64,000 bases of DNA from Prunella strophiata (lineage: Eukaryota; Chordata; Aves; Passeriformes; Prunellidae): assembly GCA_036583965.1 (NCBI GenBank), contig JAZBQD010000034.1, positions 5,231,222 through 5,295,221 on the forward strand. The letters run 5' to 3'. A program made the position numbers and the translations under genes. Position 1 is the first letter of the stretch. Each line of letters begins with the position of its first letter. The notes beneath the pieces are model-generated. The model saw only the letters and a list, made by a program, of their open reading frames with translations, was not told the DNA's origin and did not search any database. Below are positions 1 to 12,236 of this stretch, in pieces.

Positions 1-1129
1 GGGACAAGCACATGGACCCTGCAGCCCACGGGGTCAGGAGAGGAGCTCTGAGCCTGGAGGGGCCCTGGCTGGAGGATTTCTGCCTGTTCACCCCCACCCT
101 CTCCAAGCCATGGAACAAATGAACATACCAGAGATCCCAGACAGACCTGGAGACTGTTTGGGATGGCCTCTGGCTGCAGCAGGAGGCTCTCCCCGTGCTG
201 ACACTGCAGAGGTGCCAGGCAGAGAGCCAAAAGAATACTTAGGGTGCAGCAAAACTCAGGGAAACAGATTTTACAGAGACAGACACTAATTCACTCAGTC
301 AGAAACAAATCTCCAATTTCCTGGTCTCTCCCCACAGCTGGAATTTTCAAGAGGAAGGAGGATCATAAAGCCCTGAAGGAGCAGAAATCTCCTCTCTCCA
401 TGCCAGCTCACATCCTCCCCATAGGATCATAAATACCAAATCCCCCAAACAGGAAAGCAGTAAATCAGGAGAGCTAATTAACAGTGTGCTGCACAAAGAG
501 GGACTCCCTCAAGCCCACTTCTCTCATTAGCATCCCTCCCCTTTTTAATGAGCAGGGCAGGCAGGAGCTGGCAGCACTGGGGTCCCAGCAGAGGGACAGG
601 GTGGCTGCCACCACCTGCTGGGACACACAAGCCCAGCCCAGCTGTCCCACAACAACAGGGATTGTCTATAAAAAGAGCTGACAAGATTTGAAACAACTGC
701 TACCAATAACCTCGCCTCGCTCCAGCTTTTCAGCTGACAGACATCTTGGGTTTGTTTTCATTTCTTTAATTGATATCTTATTAAATTCCCTATAAATAGA
801 GCGAGCAAAGAGCAGCGTGCAGGCAGTTGGGAGACCAGTGCTGGCAGCAGGATGCCCAAAGGGAGGAAAGACAGGAATTCAGGAGGGACATGAGTCATCT
901 CCAGCTTTCCACAGACACCAGCCTGGCATGGGGACAGTGGTGCTGCAGGACACCTCTGGGTGATGTGGCACCAGTGCCACCAGCTCAGCCCCAGGCCCTG
1001 GTAGTGCTGGTGATGCCTTGTGAAGGCTGAGCTAAGAGCAGAGGCTGGGCAGAGCTAAAGAATAAAGCAGGGATTTATTCAAAGGATCTCCTCCATGGAT
1101 GGCAACACAAGAGTCCAGCCAGGGCTGCA
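1..1129. other. Intergenic, no gene seen
   Basis: No exon recognised. CTATAAATAG at 790-799 is an exact MEF2-type/TATA-like motif in an AT-rich patch (740-800); function unproven. Confidence 0.5.
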
Positions 1130-1319
1130 CCCAAGATGAACCGAAATGGGCACAAGATGAACCCAAAATGAACCAAAATGGGCACAAGATGAACCCAAAA
1201 TGAACCAAAATGGGCACAAAATGAACCCAAGATGAACCAAAATGGGCACAAAATGAACCCAAGGTGAACCAAAATGGGCACAAAATGAACCCAAGATGAA
1301 CCAAAATGGTCCCAAAATG
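1130..1319. repeat. 32-bp minisatellite, about 6 copies
   Basis: The unit begins GAACCAAAATGGGCACAAAA and continues TGAACCCAAGAT, with point variants (G/A at several sites). Plus strand is A-rich and T-poor. Confidence 0.95.
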
Positions 1320-3084
1320 CACGACTGGGCACGGGGTCTCTCCCTTGGATCAGCTCTGCTCCATTTGCACCTTGGAGTTCATTGTCCCATTCCAGCTTTA
1401 GCCCCTGCAGTCCCACCCTGCTTGTTTTTCTCTCTTCAGCTCACGCTGTTTGTGCTCTTGGGCTGAGATTTGGATCATTTGTCCTTGGTGCCCAGCTGGA
1501 GCAGGAATTGTTTTGTCTCCCTGCTCTGTGCACAGAGCTCACCATGCCCTGATGTGAAGCTCAGACCCACACACTAAAGCAGCACAGAATCTGAAAAATA
1601 GAAAAACTAAAACCTGAGGCATCCCTGGGATGCCATAAAAGCCTTCAGAGAGCACAGAGCAGTCCCACAGCTCTGTCTGAGGGAGGGTTTGGCCTCTGCT
1701 GCACAGCACACGTCACTGCTGCTGGCAGAACTCCAGCTGACCTCCAGGGATGAGAGACACAAAACATCTGCACCCAGCACAGCACCCTCCTGCAAACCTT
1801 CCTCTTTCTCCTCGAAGAAAAAAGGCAAGGATGAGGTGCCCTGTGCTGCTCTCATGGGGCTGTGGGGAGGACACAGCCAGGAGCCATCCTGCTGGGCTGC
1901 CCTCTCCAAAATAACCAGCTCGTGGTTCTCATCCCACCTTGCTGTCACCACATCACCTCCCAGAAAATCTCATTCTTTCAGCTCCCTGCTCTGGACTGGC
2001 CACTGACCAGGAGCCAGTTGGATGCAGGGTAAGAGAGACCTCATTTCATCCACACCTTGTCTAAGACAATGGGGCTGATCTCTGAGTTTAAGTGCACAAA
2101 GCTGCTTTATTCCCATTTTTGATATAGGAAAGCAAAGCAGAGCAGGAATAAGTGATCCATCTCAGCCCACACTGGAAGCAGGAGGCAGAAAGGGACAGTC
2201 CCAGATCAGAGCACCCTTCCTCTGCCCCCAAGCAGTGCAGCAGGTGAACAGCTCTCCAAAGCAGTGAGGACAGCACCAGGGATGCACCTGAATTGCTCAT
2301 CCAGTGTCAGCAGCCCCACCTGAAAACCTGCCCAGGGCTTTGCTCCGTGCCTTGTGCCACACTGATTCCTGACATGCAGCACTCTCCCAAAGGCCACTGC
2401 AAGAGCTTCCCTTCAGCTTCCCAACCTCGACAGGGTGTTAGGAACAAGAAGACAAATAAATAAAACAGGATTCTGCTTTGTTACTTTGCAAGAGCAGCTT
2501 TTGTGCAGCAGCTGCCCTGCCCCGAGGCTGCAGGCAGAGAAACTCCAGTGTTATCATGTCCTAACAGTGGCTTTCTCCCAGTAATGAATCACAAAGTTTA
2601 TGATACTTCTCGAGAAAGCTGCCCATAAATAACCCCCTGGGACATGAACTGACTGCAGGGCACTTTTACTTTCACCAAGCATTGTTAGGATCTTTGTCAG
2701 GTCGAGGAGAGGGCTGGGGTTTTACAGTCACTCACTAGCTGATAACCACATGGAAAACCTGAGAGCTTTTTCCCAAATCATACCCTGGGAAGTAGCTGCT
2801 GTAAATTAACATTTCCATTGAGGCTTGCACTGCAAACTAGAAGTGGGAAATGAGCAACACTGTGCCAATGTGAGGTGGAGAAGGAAGCTGAGTGACCCCA
2901 GCACAGACACACAGTCAATCAGGCACAAGGTAAAAGATGCCCTAAAAGTCTGAACAAAACCAAGCAGTGTCCTTATTAAAAAAACCACCCAGTGATAGAA
3001 TTGTGCTGTAAAAAAATAAATTACTGACTATCCAGTGCCTCAACAAGTTTTGGACAAGGTGAGGCCCCTCTTGTACCTTCCCCA
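1320..3084. other. Intergenic, no gene seen
   Basis: Unique sequence with only short meaningless frames. No array or recognised repeat. Confidence 0.5.
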
Positions 3085-3280
3085 CATCTTGACCATGAGG
3101 GTGGGCAGGCCCTGGCACAGGGTGCCCAGAGAAGCTGTGGCTGCCCCTGGATCCCTGGCAGTGCCCAAGGCCAGGCTGGACATGGGCTTGGAGCAGCCCT
3201 GGGACAGTGGAAGGTGTCCCTGGATGGATCCAGGTGATCTTTAAGGTCCCTCCCAACCCAACCCATTCCATTCCACCACT
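3085..3280 (+). mobile_element. CR1 LINE 3' fragment, sense
   Basis: Contains the CR1 3'-end sequence GGTGCCCAGAGAAGCTGTGG, AAGGCCAGGCTGGA and GATCTTTAAGGTCCC. Heavily 5' truncated, as is usual for CR1. Confidence 0.88.
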
Positions 3281-5348
3281 GGCACCCCCCCAGGTGCCAG
3301 GCCCTACCTGGCAGCACAGACTTGTGTTGTCACTGCCATCAAAGAAAGAAAAGCAGACAGGGATTGATTGCTGCCCCAAAAATCCCACTGGGAATTCTCT
3401 CTCCAAGCCAAACACAACAAGCAGAGCCCTCAGTGCTGTGCTCAGACAGCCCCAGCCTCCCCCTGCTGCTCCTATATGATAAATTCCATAGTGCTGTGGT
3501 TTGTTATTTTGTTAGGAATGAAAATAACCCTTGCCCAGCTCTCCAGGGCTCACAGTGCCATCTCCAAACAAACACTTCACTGGCTGGCAAGGAGCTTTGT
3601 TAGCACAACTGGATGTGCTGAACTGTGCATGGGGTTTGAACACATGCTGGAGTCAGAGGCTGTCTGACCCTTTTTTAAAACAATCTCTTTGTGGGCTGCA
3701 TTCAAACCACCCTCCCCAGCAGCACTGAACAGGGCACGGGCACCACTTGCCAGCCAGCAGCTGCTCCAAGGGGCATCCACATCCAAAAAGGCACAAGAAG
3801 ATTTCTTGGATTTCCTTGGTGCCTCATGGAGGGCAAAAAACCAAAAGAGATAAAAATTAAGAAAGAGAAAAGCTTTTATCCAAGGATTTTCTTCCATGTT
3901 CAGCCTACTGTCTTAATGATCCTTAAATTGCTTTGCATCCATGCAAATCTTCTTGTGCTCCAGAGCCCAGAGAGAAGTCAGAGTTCACTCTGTGCCTGTG
4001 GGCATTAATTCAGGTTATCTCAAGCCTCTTTCTGCTCCACCCACATCCATCACACTCCTTACCTCCTGCACAGACAGGGATGTGCTCTTCCACATCACTT
4101 ATCTGCCAATTTCCATTCTCAATCAGATGTCTCCCAGCATTCCCAAACTGTTACCCTGGGTTTCTTTGCCTGACACATTGTAAAAATAACCCAGACTGCA
4201 AAGCTTAGTTGATGTTTACAGGAGCCTGTGGAAACTTCCAGCTCACAATAATTAACTTCCAATCAAATTTTAAACTACATTAAATAAGAAATAGAGGGCA
4301 GCTCAGGGAAATGCTCCAAAATCCACTGGTGGGAGACAGTGCCCTCTGGGAACAAATTAGTGACATCTATTAATGGGAGAATCCTGGTGGATTAGGTGAA
4401 CTAACAAAAGTAATAATCATTAACATTAGTCACATGAAACATAATTGACTTCCAAGCACTTCTGATGTTATTTTTCTAATAAAGAGGCTGGAAAATCATC
4501 AGAGTTGGCCAGAGAGCTTATCAGGGGCCAGCACAGGCAGCAGGATTAGCTGCTGAGCATGGAGTGTGATTCACCCCAAGGAAGAGCTGCTCGTCCTTCC
4601 CAGCAGCAGGAAGGAAATTTTCAGCAGTTCAGTTTTTGCTGCTCTTTCATCCCTCCCCAGCTCAGGACTCATGGGGGGACCCTGGGGGGACCCATGCATG
4701 GAGCTGCCTGCCAGGAATTGCCCTTTTTAGAGCTGCACACTGATTAATTGGTGGTGGTGGAAGAGCCATCCCTCCCTGCTTTGGGCTGGGTTTATCCTGC
4801 CTTAAAGTGATGTTTACCTCTGAGAAAAGCTTCACTGTGCACCAGAAGTTGGACACAGATCCAAACTGACTGCTCTGGAATGCCAAACCTCTTCCTCTGG
4901 GTTAAGTACCTTTTCCACAAAACCTTTCTGCAAATAGCAGCTTGCTGCACACATTTTGCAAGGTGATTTGTCAAGCCCTGGAGATGGTCTAATATTGCAA
5001 CCACTCTGCAGCACCAGCCACGCTCCTCACTGGAAAAGGTTCCTGCAGAAACCATTCCTTTCTGTCCAGTGAAGCCACAGTCTAAAAACCAATTTCTAAA
5101 CAAAGTAAATTTCACTTTTGGAGCAGTTTTTCCCAAGCCTGAAAACACACCACTATCCCACCCTTCCCTGTCTGCTGTTACCCCCAGGATATCTGTCCCT
5201 GCTAAGTATGTAAAACACATCCACTGGTGTCCACAATGCTCCAAGAGTCCCCAGGGCTCCCACTCACTCATTTATTGGAGTGTCCCTTTCTCCTATGGGG
5301 CATTAGGACTGTTCCTTTTAACTCCCCCATGCCCAGATGCTGCCTGAA
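3281..5348. other. Intergenic, AT-rich patch at 4.2-4.5 kb
   Basis: No exon. 4,200-4,500 is AT-rich with many ATTA/TAAT motifs in an otherwise GC-rich area, a possible conserved non-coding element that cannot be tested here. Confidence 0.45.
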
Positions 5349-5590
5349 AAATCACAGAGAAACACAGAATGGTTTGGATCATCCACTTCCAATCCCCCTG
5401 CCATGGGCAGGGACACCTCCCACTATCCCAGACTGCTCCAAGCCCTGTCCAGCCTGGCCTTGGGCATTGCCAGGGATCCAGGGGCAGCCACAGCTTCTCT
5501 GGGAAACCTCCCCACCCTCATTTTACAGGGAAAACTTTTTTCCAATATCCAGTTTGAAAACATTGCCCTTGTCTTGTCACTCCAGGTTCT
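5349..5590 (-). mobile_element. CR1 LINE 3' fragment, antisense
   Basis: Reads on the plus strand from ACACAGAATGGTTTGGATC through CCATGGGCAGGGACACC and CCTGGCCTTGGGCATTGCC. This is the reverse complement of the CR1 tail, longer than most copies here. Confidence 0.88.
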
Positions 5591-8500
5591 TGTAGAAAGT
5601 CCCTCTCCATCTTTCCTGTAGGGTCAGGTATCCTGCATCACCCTGATGTCCTTCCCAGCCCAAAAGGAGCCTGAGTGAGCCCTGCTGGGTGCTCTGGGCC
5701 TGGTGTCCACCACAGGTGACCTCAGCACAGGGGCTGCCACTTCCATGGCAGCAGCACCAGCATCCCTGGCTCTGTCCCCAGTGCCCACCAGCTGGAATAA
5801 CGAGGATGGCTTTGATCCTCATCTGTCCCTCCCTGAGGAACAATTCAGCCTTTCAGCACTCACAGCTCATTGGGGATTAATGTCCCCAGCGTGGCACGGT
5901 GTCACACACCCCATCCCCCAGCAGGCTGGTGTCTCACATCCCAGCCCAAGCAGCTCCAAACCCCCCTCAGCACCTCCCCAGAGGGTTTGGGGAGGCTGTT
6001 CCCACCCAGCCGTGCCTCTCTGCCCCTCACCAGCCACAGGGAGGTTTGGACTTTTCAATCACTGCAAAAACCCATGCTCCCACTGTCCCAGAGAGCCTGT
6101 GGCAGACAAGTCTGCTAGTGGAGGAGCCAGGTTGCATTTTTCCACCCTGAACATTCTCTTGTTGGTGCCCTCTCCACCCTCCTGGCCCTTCCTCTCTCCC
6201 AGCCAAGCTGGCAGCAAACACCACGGGGTTTTCTTTCCCCCTCCAGCAGATGTTTCATCTGCTTCTGTTGGTACAAGATGCAGGTCAGGCCCTGGCAGGG
6301 CACACAAACCCTGAGCTAACAACGAGCACCTGCAGCCAGGATTAATCCAGGGGGTGGGAAATGCACATCCAGCAAGAAAACACAAGCCTCCCTTTCTAAC
6401 TGCTTTGTACTAACACCAAAACATTTATTTGCCAGCATTTCCAAGAGGTGGGAGAGTGTCTGGATTGCTCAGCACCTCCTGTTTACTGGGCTGAGAGGGG
6501 AGTAGGATTAACAGAATTCCACATCAAAAGAGGGACATCGGGGTGGCAGTAGAACCCACACTTGTCCTGTCCTCGCCTGCCTGTGACATCTCCTGTGTCT
6601 GGAGCATCCTCTGGGATTTCCACTGGCCTCTTGCCACTTCTTCTTCCCCAGCCCATGTTCCCAAGTGTCCCCAGAGATGGATCTCAAGTCATTTTTTGTG
6701 GATAAGACTCACAAAAGCTTCCTCACACCACCAGAAGGGGAAGGCATCTGAGAGAGCTGCAGTGATCCAGCTCCCATGGGTGATCCTTTCCCCAAGGCAA
6801 CATCTGGAGCAACAGCTGGCCTGCTCCCTCCTGATGGAGGTCTGGAGGTATTTAACACCAAAAACTCACCCCTTGTGTACCCTACCCTTTTTCCAGGAAA
6901 TTTACAACAAGGATATTTGAAGTAGCAAGTCCAGAGGAACTGCTGACTGTTGCTAACTCTCCACTTCATTTATTTTTTTTTTTTTTTTTTTACTTCTAAG
7001 GTCTCATTTTACAGTCAACTGTTGTTTTCCTCGTGGTGGATAAATGATCTGTTGACATTCTTGGGGCAGAGAAAGTTCCCAGTGGGCAGCTCTTCCTTAG
7101 AGACTGCAACAAAACCAACCTGACATGGCATATTTAATATTTGTAAGGCTGGAAAGACGTGTAAGGAAAACAAGCAACACTACTTTAAAAAACACCGTAA
7201 ATTTCAGCCTCAGTAACAAAGCAGAACAGCAAGCAAGTCACTCAACAAGCCACCTTTAGGCTACAGCCATCTATTTTTAATGACAAGGCTCAAATAAATG
7301 TTTTATCAGTGTTGTTCCAGTGTAATCATCAGGTTACAAAGCCTCCTGGAGAGCAGAGGCAGGAGGGAGCTGGAGGAGATCCAGGGTGAGGATCAGAGCA
7401 CAAAGGGTGAGGTGTCTCCCCTGCAGGCTGGGGGATGCCCCTGCTGGGGGTGGTTCCCAAACCCTGGGGTGCCTGCAGGGCTCCCAAATTCCCAGGGATG
7501 GTTTGTGGTGGCACCTGCTGACCACACAGGATTTGTGTTACCCCCTCAATGCCATCCATGAGCATGGGAGGGTCATTAAACCTGGGAGAGAGCCAAAAAC
7601 CATGGCCTGGCTGGGCTGCCCTCCTTCCTGCTGCCAGCCCTGGGCCAGTTCACAGGATTCCCAGTGATGCCTTCAGTTTGAGCTTTCATATTTCCCAGAC
7701 TCTGCTGCATTGGTACAGAACTCTGAGCTCCACATAAAGTGTCAGCAGCTCTGCTCACAGCTCAGGCACACAGAACAATCCTTTTCCAGCCCCACAACCA
7801 AGGACACCCCTGCAGCTTCAGCCCCAAAAAGTGCAAACAACAGGGAATGGAGGAGAGCAACCTGGGAGGGTGGGACTGCATCCCCTGGAGCTGGAGTTGG
7901 ACAATGAACCCCAGGATGGAAATGGAGCAAAACTGATCCAAGTGTGAGAACTCGTGCCCAGGATCCATCTGGGGTGGAGCCACGGCCGGGCTCTTGCACT
8001 GCCCAAGGTGCATCCTGTGAAGGGCTTTTCACAAATCCCTGCTTTATTGCTGAACTCTGCCCAGCCTCTGCTCCAGGAGCCTCTGAAGGGAGCACCAGGA
8101 CACAGATTCCCACCAGGACACCCTCCCACCTCGTGGCCCCACTCTCCCAGGCCTTCCTGAGCCACACACGCTGGCAGGGTGAGTGTCCCCAAAGCCACAC
8201 AGGGCTGCTGGCTCCCATGTCACTTAAGGAGATGTCCACTTCCTGCCTCCCCATTTTCAGTATTCACAGGCACTGACAAATTCGCTTCTTCATGGAGCTG
8301 GGCCAAAAGCAGCAAGCCACTGCTCCTTCCCCCTCCTGAGGGCCCAGAGCCCAGCACACAGGGAAGGCATTACAACTATGTAACCTGGGGTCACATTTCA
8401 CCCTGGACTCAATTACCAAGGGTTAAAAATGGAACAAGACTTTACTTTCCCATAGGAAAGTTGCTCTCTGCCTCCAGCGGCCTCCTGACACTTCCACAGA

Positions 8501-9760
8501 AAGCAGCATCCTCCTCAGCTCTGCTTCAGAGGGAATTTCTCCCTGCTGGCAGCTCCCCAGCAGCAGCTCCTCTCCAGGCCACCCCATCCTGCTCACACGG
8601 AGCATCCCTGGGCTGGCTGCTCCTGCAGGGATCAGGTTTCCAAGAGCTTCACTGGAGATGTGACCCCAAAGAGCTCAGCAGCCAGCACAGGAGGGGGTGA
8701 CAGCAAACCTGCTCCCCAGGGTGCAAACCCCAGCATCCAGAACACTCCAGAAAAACCCAGCCAGCCCGTCTATTCTCTCTCCCACACACACTGCAGCACA
8801 TATCATTTCCTCCACAGCAAGGGGAGAGATATACATCAATGATCCTCTCTCATTTCTCCCTGCTGAAAGCTGCTGGCTGCAGAACCTGGCAGCCAGGGAG
8901 CTGTGGCACAGCTCACAGAGCTGCTCCAAAGGGGAGCATCAGCTCCACACACGGCCCCATCCCTGCCCTCTGCCCTCTAGCAGGCCAACCTCATTTCTAT
9001 AGCTCATTAAAGAGGGATAAAAGTAACCTTTAAAGGTTGCTTTCATGTGAAACAAGTCTAAAACCAAACAATGACTTGGCAAAGAGTGAATTGGATTTTT
9101 AAAAGCGATGCGTTTTACTGGAAATCTTATTTCTTTCCTTTTTATTTTTTTTCCCTTTTTTCTCCTTTTGAGCCTGATGGTGGATTATTTTTCCTTGACA
9201 CAATCCCGCCTCCGCTGTGATAGATGACGGCACATTCAGCAGTGTTCAGCCAAAACTTTTTATCTCCATATGGAAGATGGATGGACGAGGACTCTGAAGC
9301 CCTCATCAATTCCTTCAAGAACAAACAAGGATCCAGCCCAAACCCCCTCCCAGGTTTGTTTAAAATGCACAGAGCACAGGGCAGATCCTACAAAGCTCCA
9401 TCCATCTGGCACCATTTTTTCAGTGCTTTATGAAGCCAAAAGGCAACGTGCACTGCTGGAGACCTCCAGCCACCTCCCTGGAAAACACGAGGGAGCTGCA
9501 GCTTGGATGGGCTTTGTGCTGGGGGCCAGCACTGCCTGCACCTTCCTGTGTTTCTGTGGGGCTGAGGAGATGTTCCCAGCTCTAGAGAGCTGGGATCACA
9601 CACAGCTACTTAAGGGCAGAGGCTGGAAAAGCCAGAGGAGAGCCACAGTGGCTTTTTGGAAAACAAAACTACTGGGGACTGCATCACTGCAGCCAGTCCT
9701 TCATAGGAATGGACAGGGCAGGAGAGCAAAGCCTGGATGAGCAAAGCAGAGCAGGAGGTC
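5591..9760. other. Intergenic, no gene seen
   Basis: No exon recognised. 9,000-9,260 is a low-repeat, AT-rich stretch that could be conserved non-coding sequence. Confidence 0.45.
6973..6991. repeat. Poly-T run
   Basis: 19 consecutive T, a simple repeat in intergenic sequence. Confidence 0.95.
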
Positions 9761-9845
9761 ATGGAATCATGAAATGGTTTGGGTTGGAAGGGACCTAAAG
9801 ATCCTCTTCTCCAACCCCCTGTATTGGGCAGGGTCACTTTTCCCA
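9761..9845 (-). mobile_element. CR1 LINE short 3' fragment, antisense
   Basis: GAATCATGAAATGGTTTGGG, GGAAGGGACCTAAAGATC and CCAACCCCCTG are the terminal CR1 sequence in reverse orientation. Confidence 0.88.
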
Positions 9846-10710
9846 AGCCAGGAGGATGAAGCCTTGGAGCAGCTCTGGGCTGTTACCTCCTTGCAGCACA
9901 TTTGCTGAGGTGAGGGAGCAAGCAGGTAATGCTCAGGACTCAAGGTGAGTCAAGGAAAATGGGAAATCCATCAGCATCACAGCTCCTTCTGTCCTGTCCT
10001 TGCTTCTCACAAGTTTTTAAACAGCAGCCCTGGATGCAGCTGTTGGAGTGCCACATCCCACAGGATCTGCTCCCAAATCCCTGGCCACTCTCACCTGAAC
10101 CAACAAGTGCAAAGAGCAGAGGTTTGGGGTGAACTTCCCTGCAAGATGTTAGCAGAATTCCAGAGAAAACCTGCTGGGAGAGCAAAAACCAGGAGCAGGT
10201 AGGGCAGAAATGCCACCACGGGATGGACACAGGAGGTGGAGGGGGCTCAGGGCTGTCCACCTGTAAGGAAAATGTCATGGCCACATCTTGGCACGGGCTG
10301 CAGCAGCAACAGCCATCACACAAAACAACACATGCACCACAGCACTCCCACACCTCATTAATTATGTCTGGGGCTCCCAGCACAACATGCCAGAGAAGTT
10401 ACCTAACCAGCAATAAAACTCCTTTGGCCCAGTCTCTGGTACAAAAGCCAACACTCCTCATCTCATAAAACACAAAAAGCCCCCAGATGTTTATAAAACT
10501 CTGCTGGGCAGCTCAGTGCAGATGTTGTTTACCACTGGGGATCAGGCCTGACCATCCAGCAGGATGATCCTCCCCAGCTTCCCCAGCATCAGAGCAGTGA
10601 CCTCAAGCCACCACTCCTGTCACTCCAACCCACTGACCACAGCTGCTTCTAGTGCAACACCTGCTGTCCAGCAAGAGCAGCAGGCAGGAAGCAGTTTAGA
10701 TTAGGTTTTG
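9846..10710. other. Intergenic, nothing recognised
   Basis: Unique sequence between two CR1 fragments; nothing supportable. Confidence 0.5.
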
Positions 10711-10912
10711 ATGGGATTTTGGGAAGAAATTTTTCCCTGGCAGGGTGGGCAGGCCCTGGCACAGGATGCCCAGAGCAGCCTGGCAGTGCCCAAGGCCAGG
10801 TTGGATGGGGTTGAAGTACCCTGGCCTAGGGGAAGGTGTCCCTGCCCATGGCTGGGGTGGAATTTAACTGATCTTTGAGGTCCCTTCCAACCCAAACCAT
10901 TCCACCCACTCT
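10711..10912 (+). mobile_element. CR1 LINE 3' fragment, sense
   Basis: GGCAGGCCCTGGCACAGG, CAAGGCCAGGTTGGATGG, GGAAGGTGTCCCTGCCCATG and GATCTTTGAGGTCCCTTCC identify the CR1 tail. Confidence 0.88.
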
Positions 10913-11044
10913 AATTCCACATCTGGATGCACGAACACACAGGTCAGTGGAGGATGCTGCCCACAGGTGACACATCCACAGGGACATCAAGGCCAGGTTT
11001 TCTGCACCCACAGGGCTCCTGCTGCTCCCAGGCACTCTGTTGAA

Positions 11045-11134
11045 GGCTGGAGTGCCCGTGGGTGCCCTGCAGGGCTGGAGTGCCCATGGGTGCCCTGCAG
11101 GGCTGGAGTGCCCGTGGGTGCCCTGCAGGGCTGC
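11045..11134. repeat. 28-bp tandem triplication
   Basis: Three copies of a unit beginning GGCTGGAGTGCCC and ending GTGCCCTGCAG at 11045, 11073 and 11101. The middle copy differs by one base (CCCATGGG for CCCGTGGG). Confidence 0.93.
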
Positions 11135-12236
11135 TGGCTCTGCTCTGAGCACAGGCTGAGGCATCACCAAGGAGCTCCACGGGGATGTCCCAGTGACAAA
11201 CACCCTCCCAGCTCAGTGGCAGGGACCAGGCCAAGTAAACACAGAGTGTATTTATTGCTCCTAGGAAATGCTTTCATTTCCCCCCTCCTCCTCCATGTTC
11301 AATTCAAGAGAGCAGCATCGAGCTCTGAAACCTCCCTCCATGCAGTGCTGTTAACCATGGGAAGTGAACACACTGCTAGCTTGGACAGATCATTATCCCT
11401 TCATGCACGGGGCTGAGGAAGGGGGTGGCAGTCTATAATGACGCTAATTAAGTCCTTAAGTGTCTTGGTAAAAAGCAGGTAAGGCTTCAGCAGAAGGCAG
11501 AATATTCCATTAGGGCAGGCTTCACCGTAGACACAATGCTGCATAATGGGATCCTGTAATTATGCCTGCACTGCAGAGACTTTTAAAAAAAGGAACCCTG
11601 TTTTACATTCCCGAATGCAAACAGCATGAAATGATGTTGCTTAGAAACCTTTACACTCCTACAGTGTGTGCAAAAAAGTTATTCCAGACATCTGTATTTA
11701 AAATAAAATTTAAAAACAATCCTACCGCACACACTCACATGGATCTTGGCTTCACAGTGAGTGATGAAGCCTATGAAATGTCAGAGGAAATTTAAATTAA
11801 AGGAAAAAAAAACGACACATGCATTTAAAATACTTGAGCAGCTTGTTAAGTCATTTCAGGTTATGTCTGGTACTGTTCCACCTCACCCCTTCACACAGAG
11901 CTGCATCTCCCTGCACTCATGGTGCCATTTGTACCAATTCAGCCTGAGAGGCTCAGAATTATTTCCCAAGTCATGCTGACCTCAAATACCTGGGAAATAT
12001 TTTCTTTCCCAGAGCAGCCGCCCCCAGTTTCACTCCAGAACAGGAACACACAGAGCAGAGCACTGTCCAGGTGCTGGAGTGACAGGAAAACCCCTTCAGC
12101 ACAGCAAATGTGACAATTTCATGTACAAGTCACAGCACAGGGCACAAGATCCAAACCCCACTGCTGCTGGCTGCTTCTCCAGGCTGAGAAGGGTGAAGGG
12201 ACACCAAAACTTCCTACACCCAAGGTGACACAGCCG
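11135..12236. other. Intergenic with homeobox-site-rich patch
   Basis: 11,430-11,560 contains TAATTA, CTAATTAAG and TTAAGTG (11,456-11,462, an NKX2-type site) in AT-rich unique DNA. A regulatory element is possible but unproven. No exon. Confidence 0.4.
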
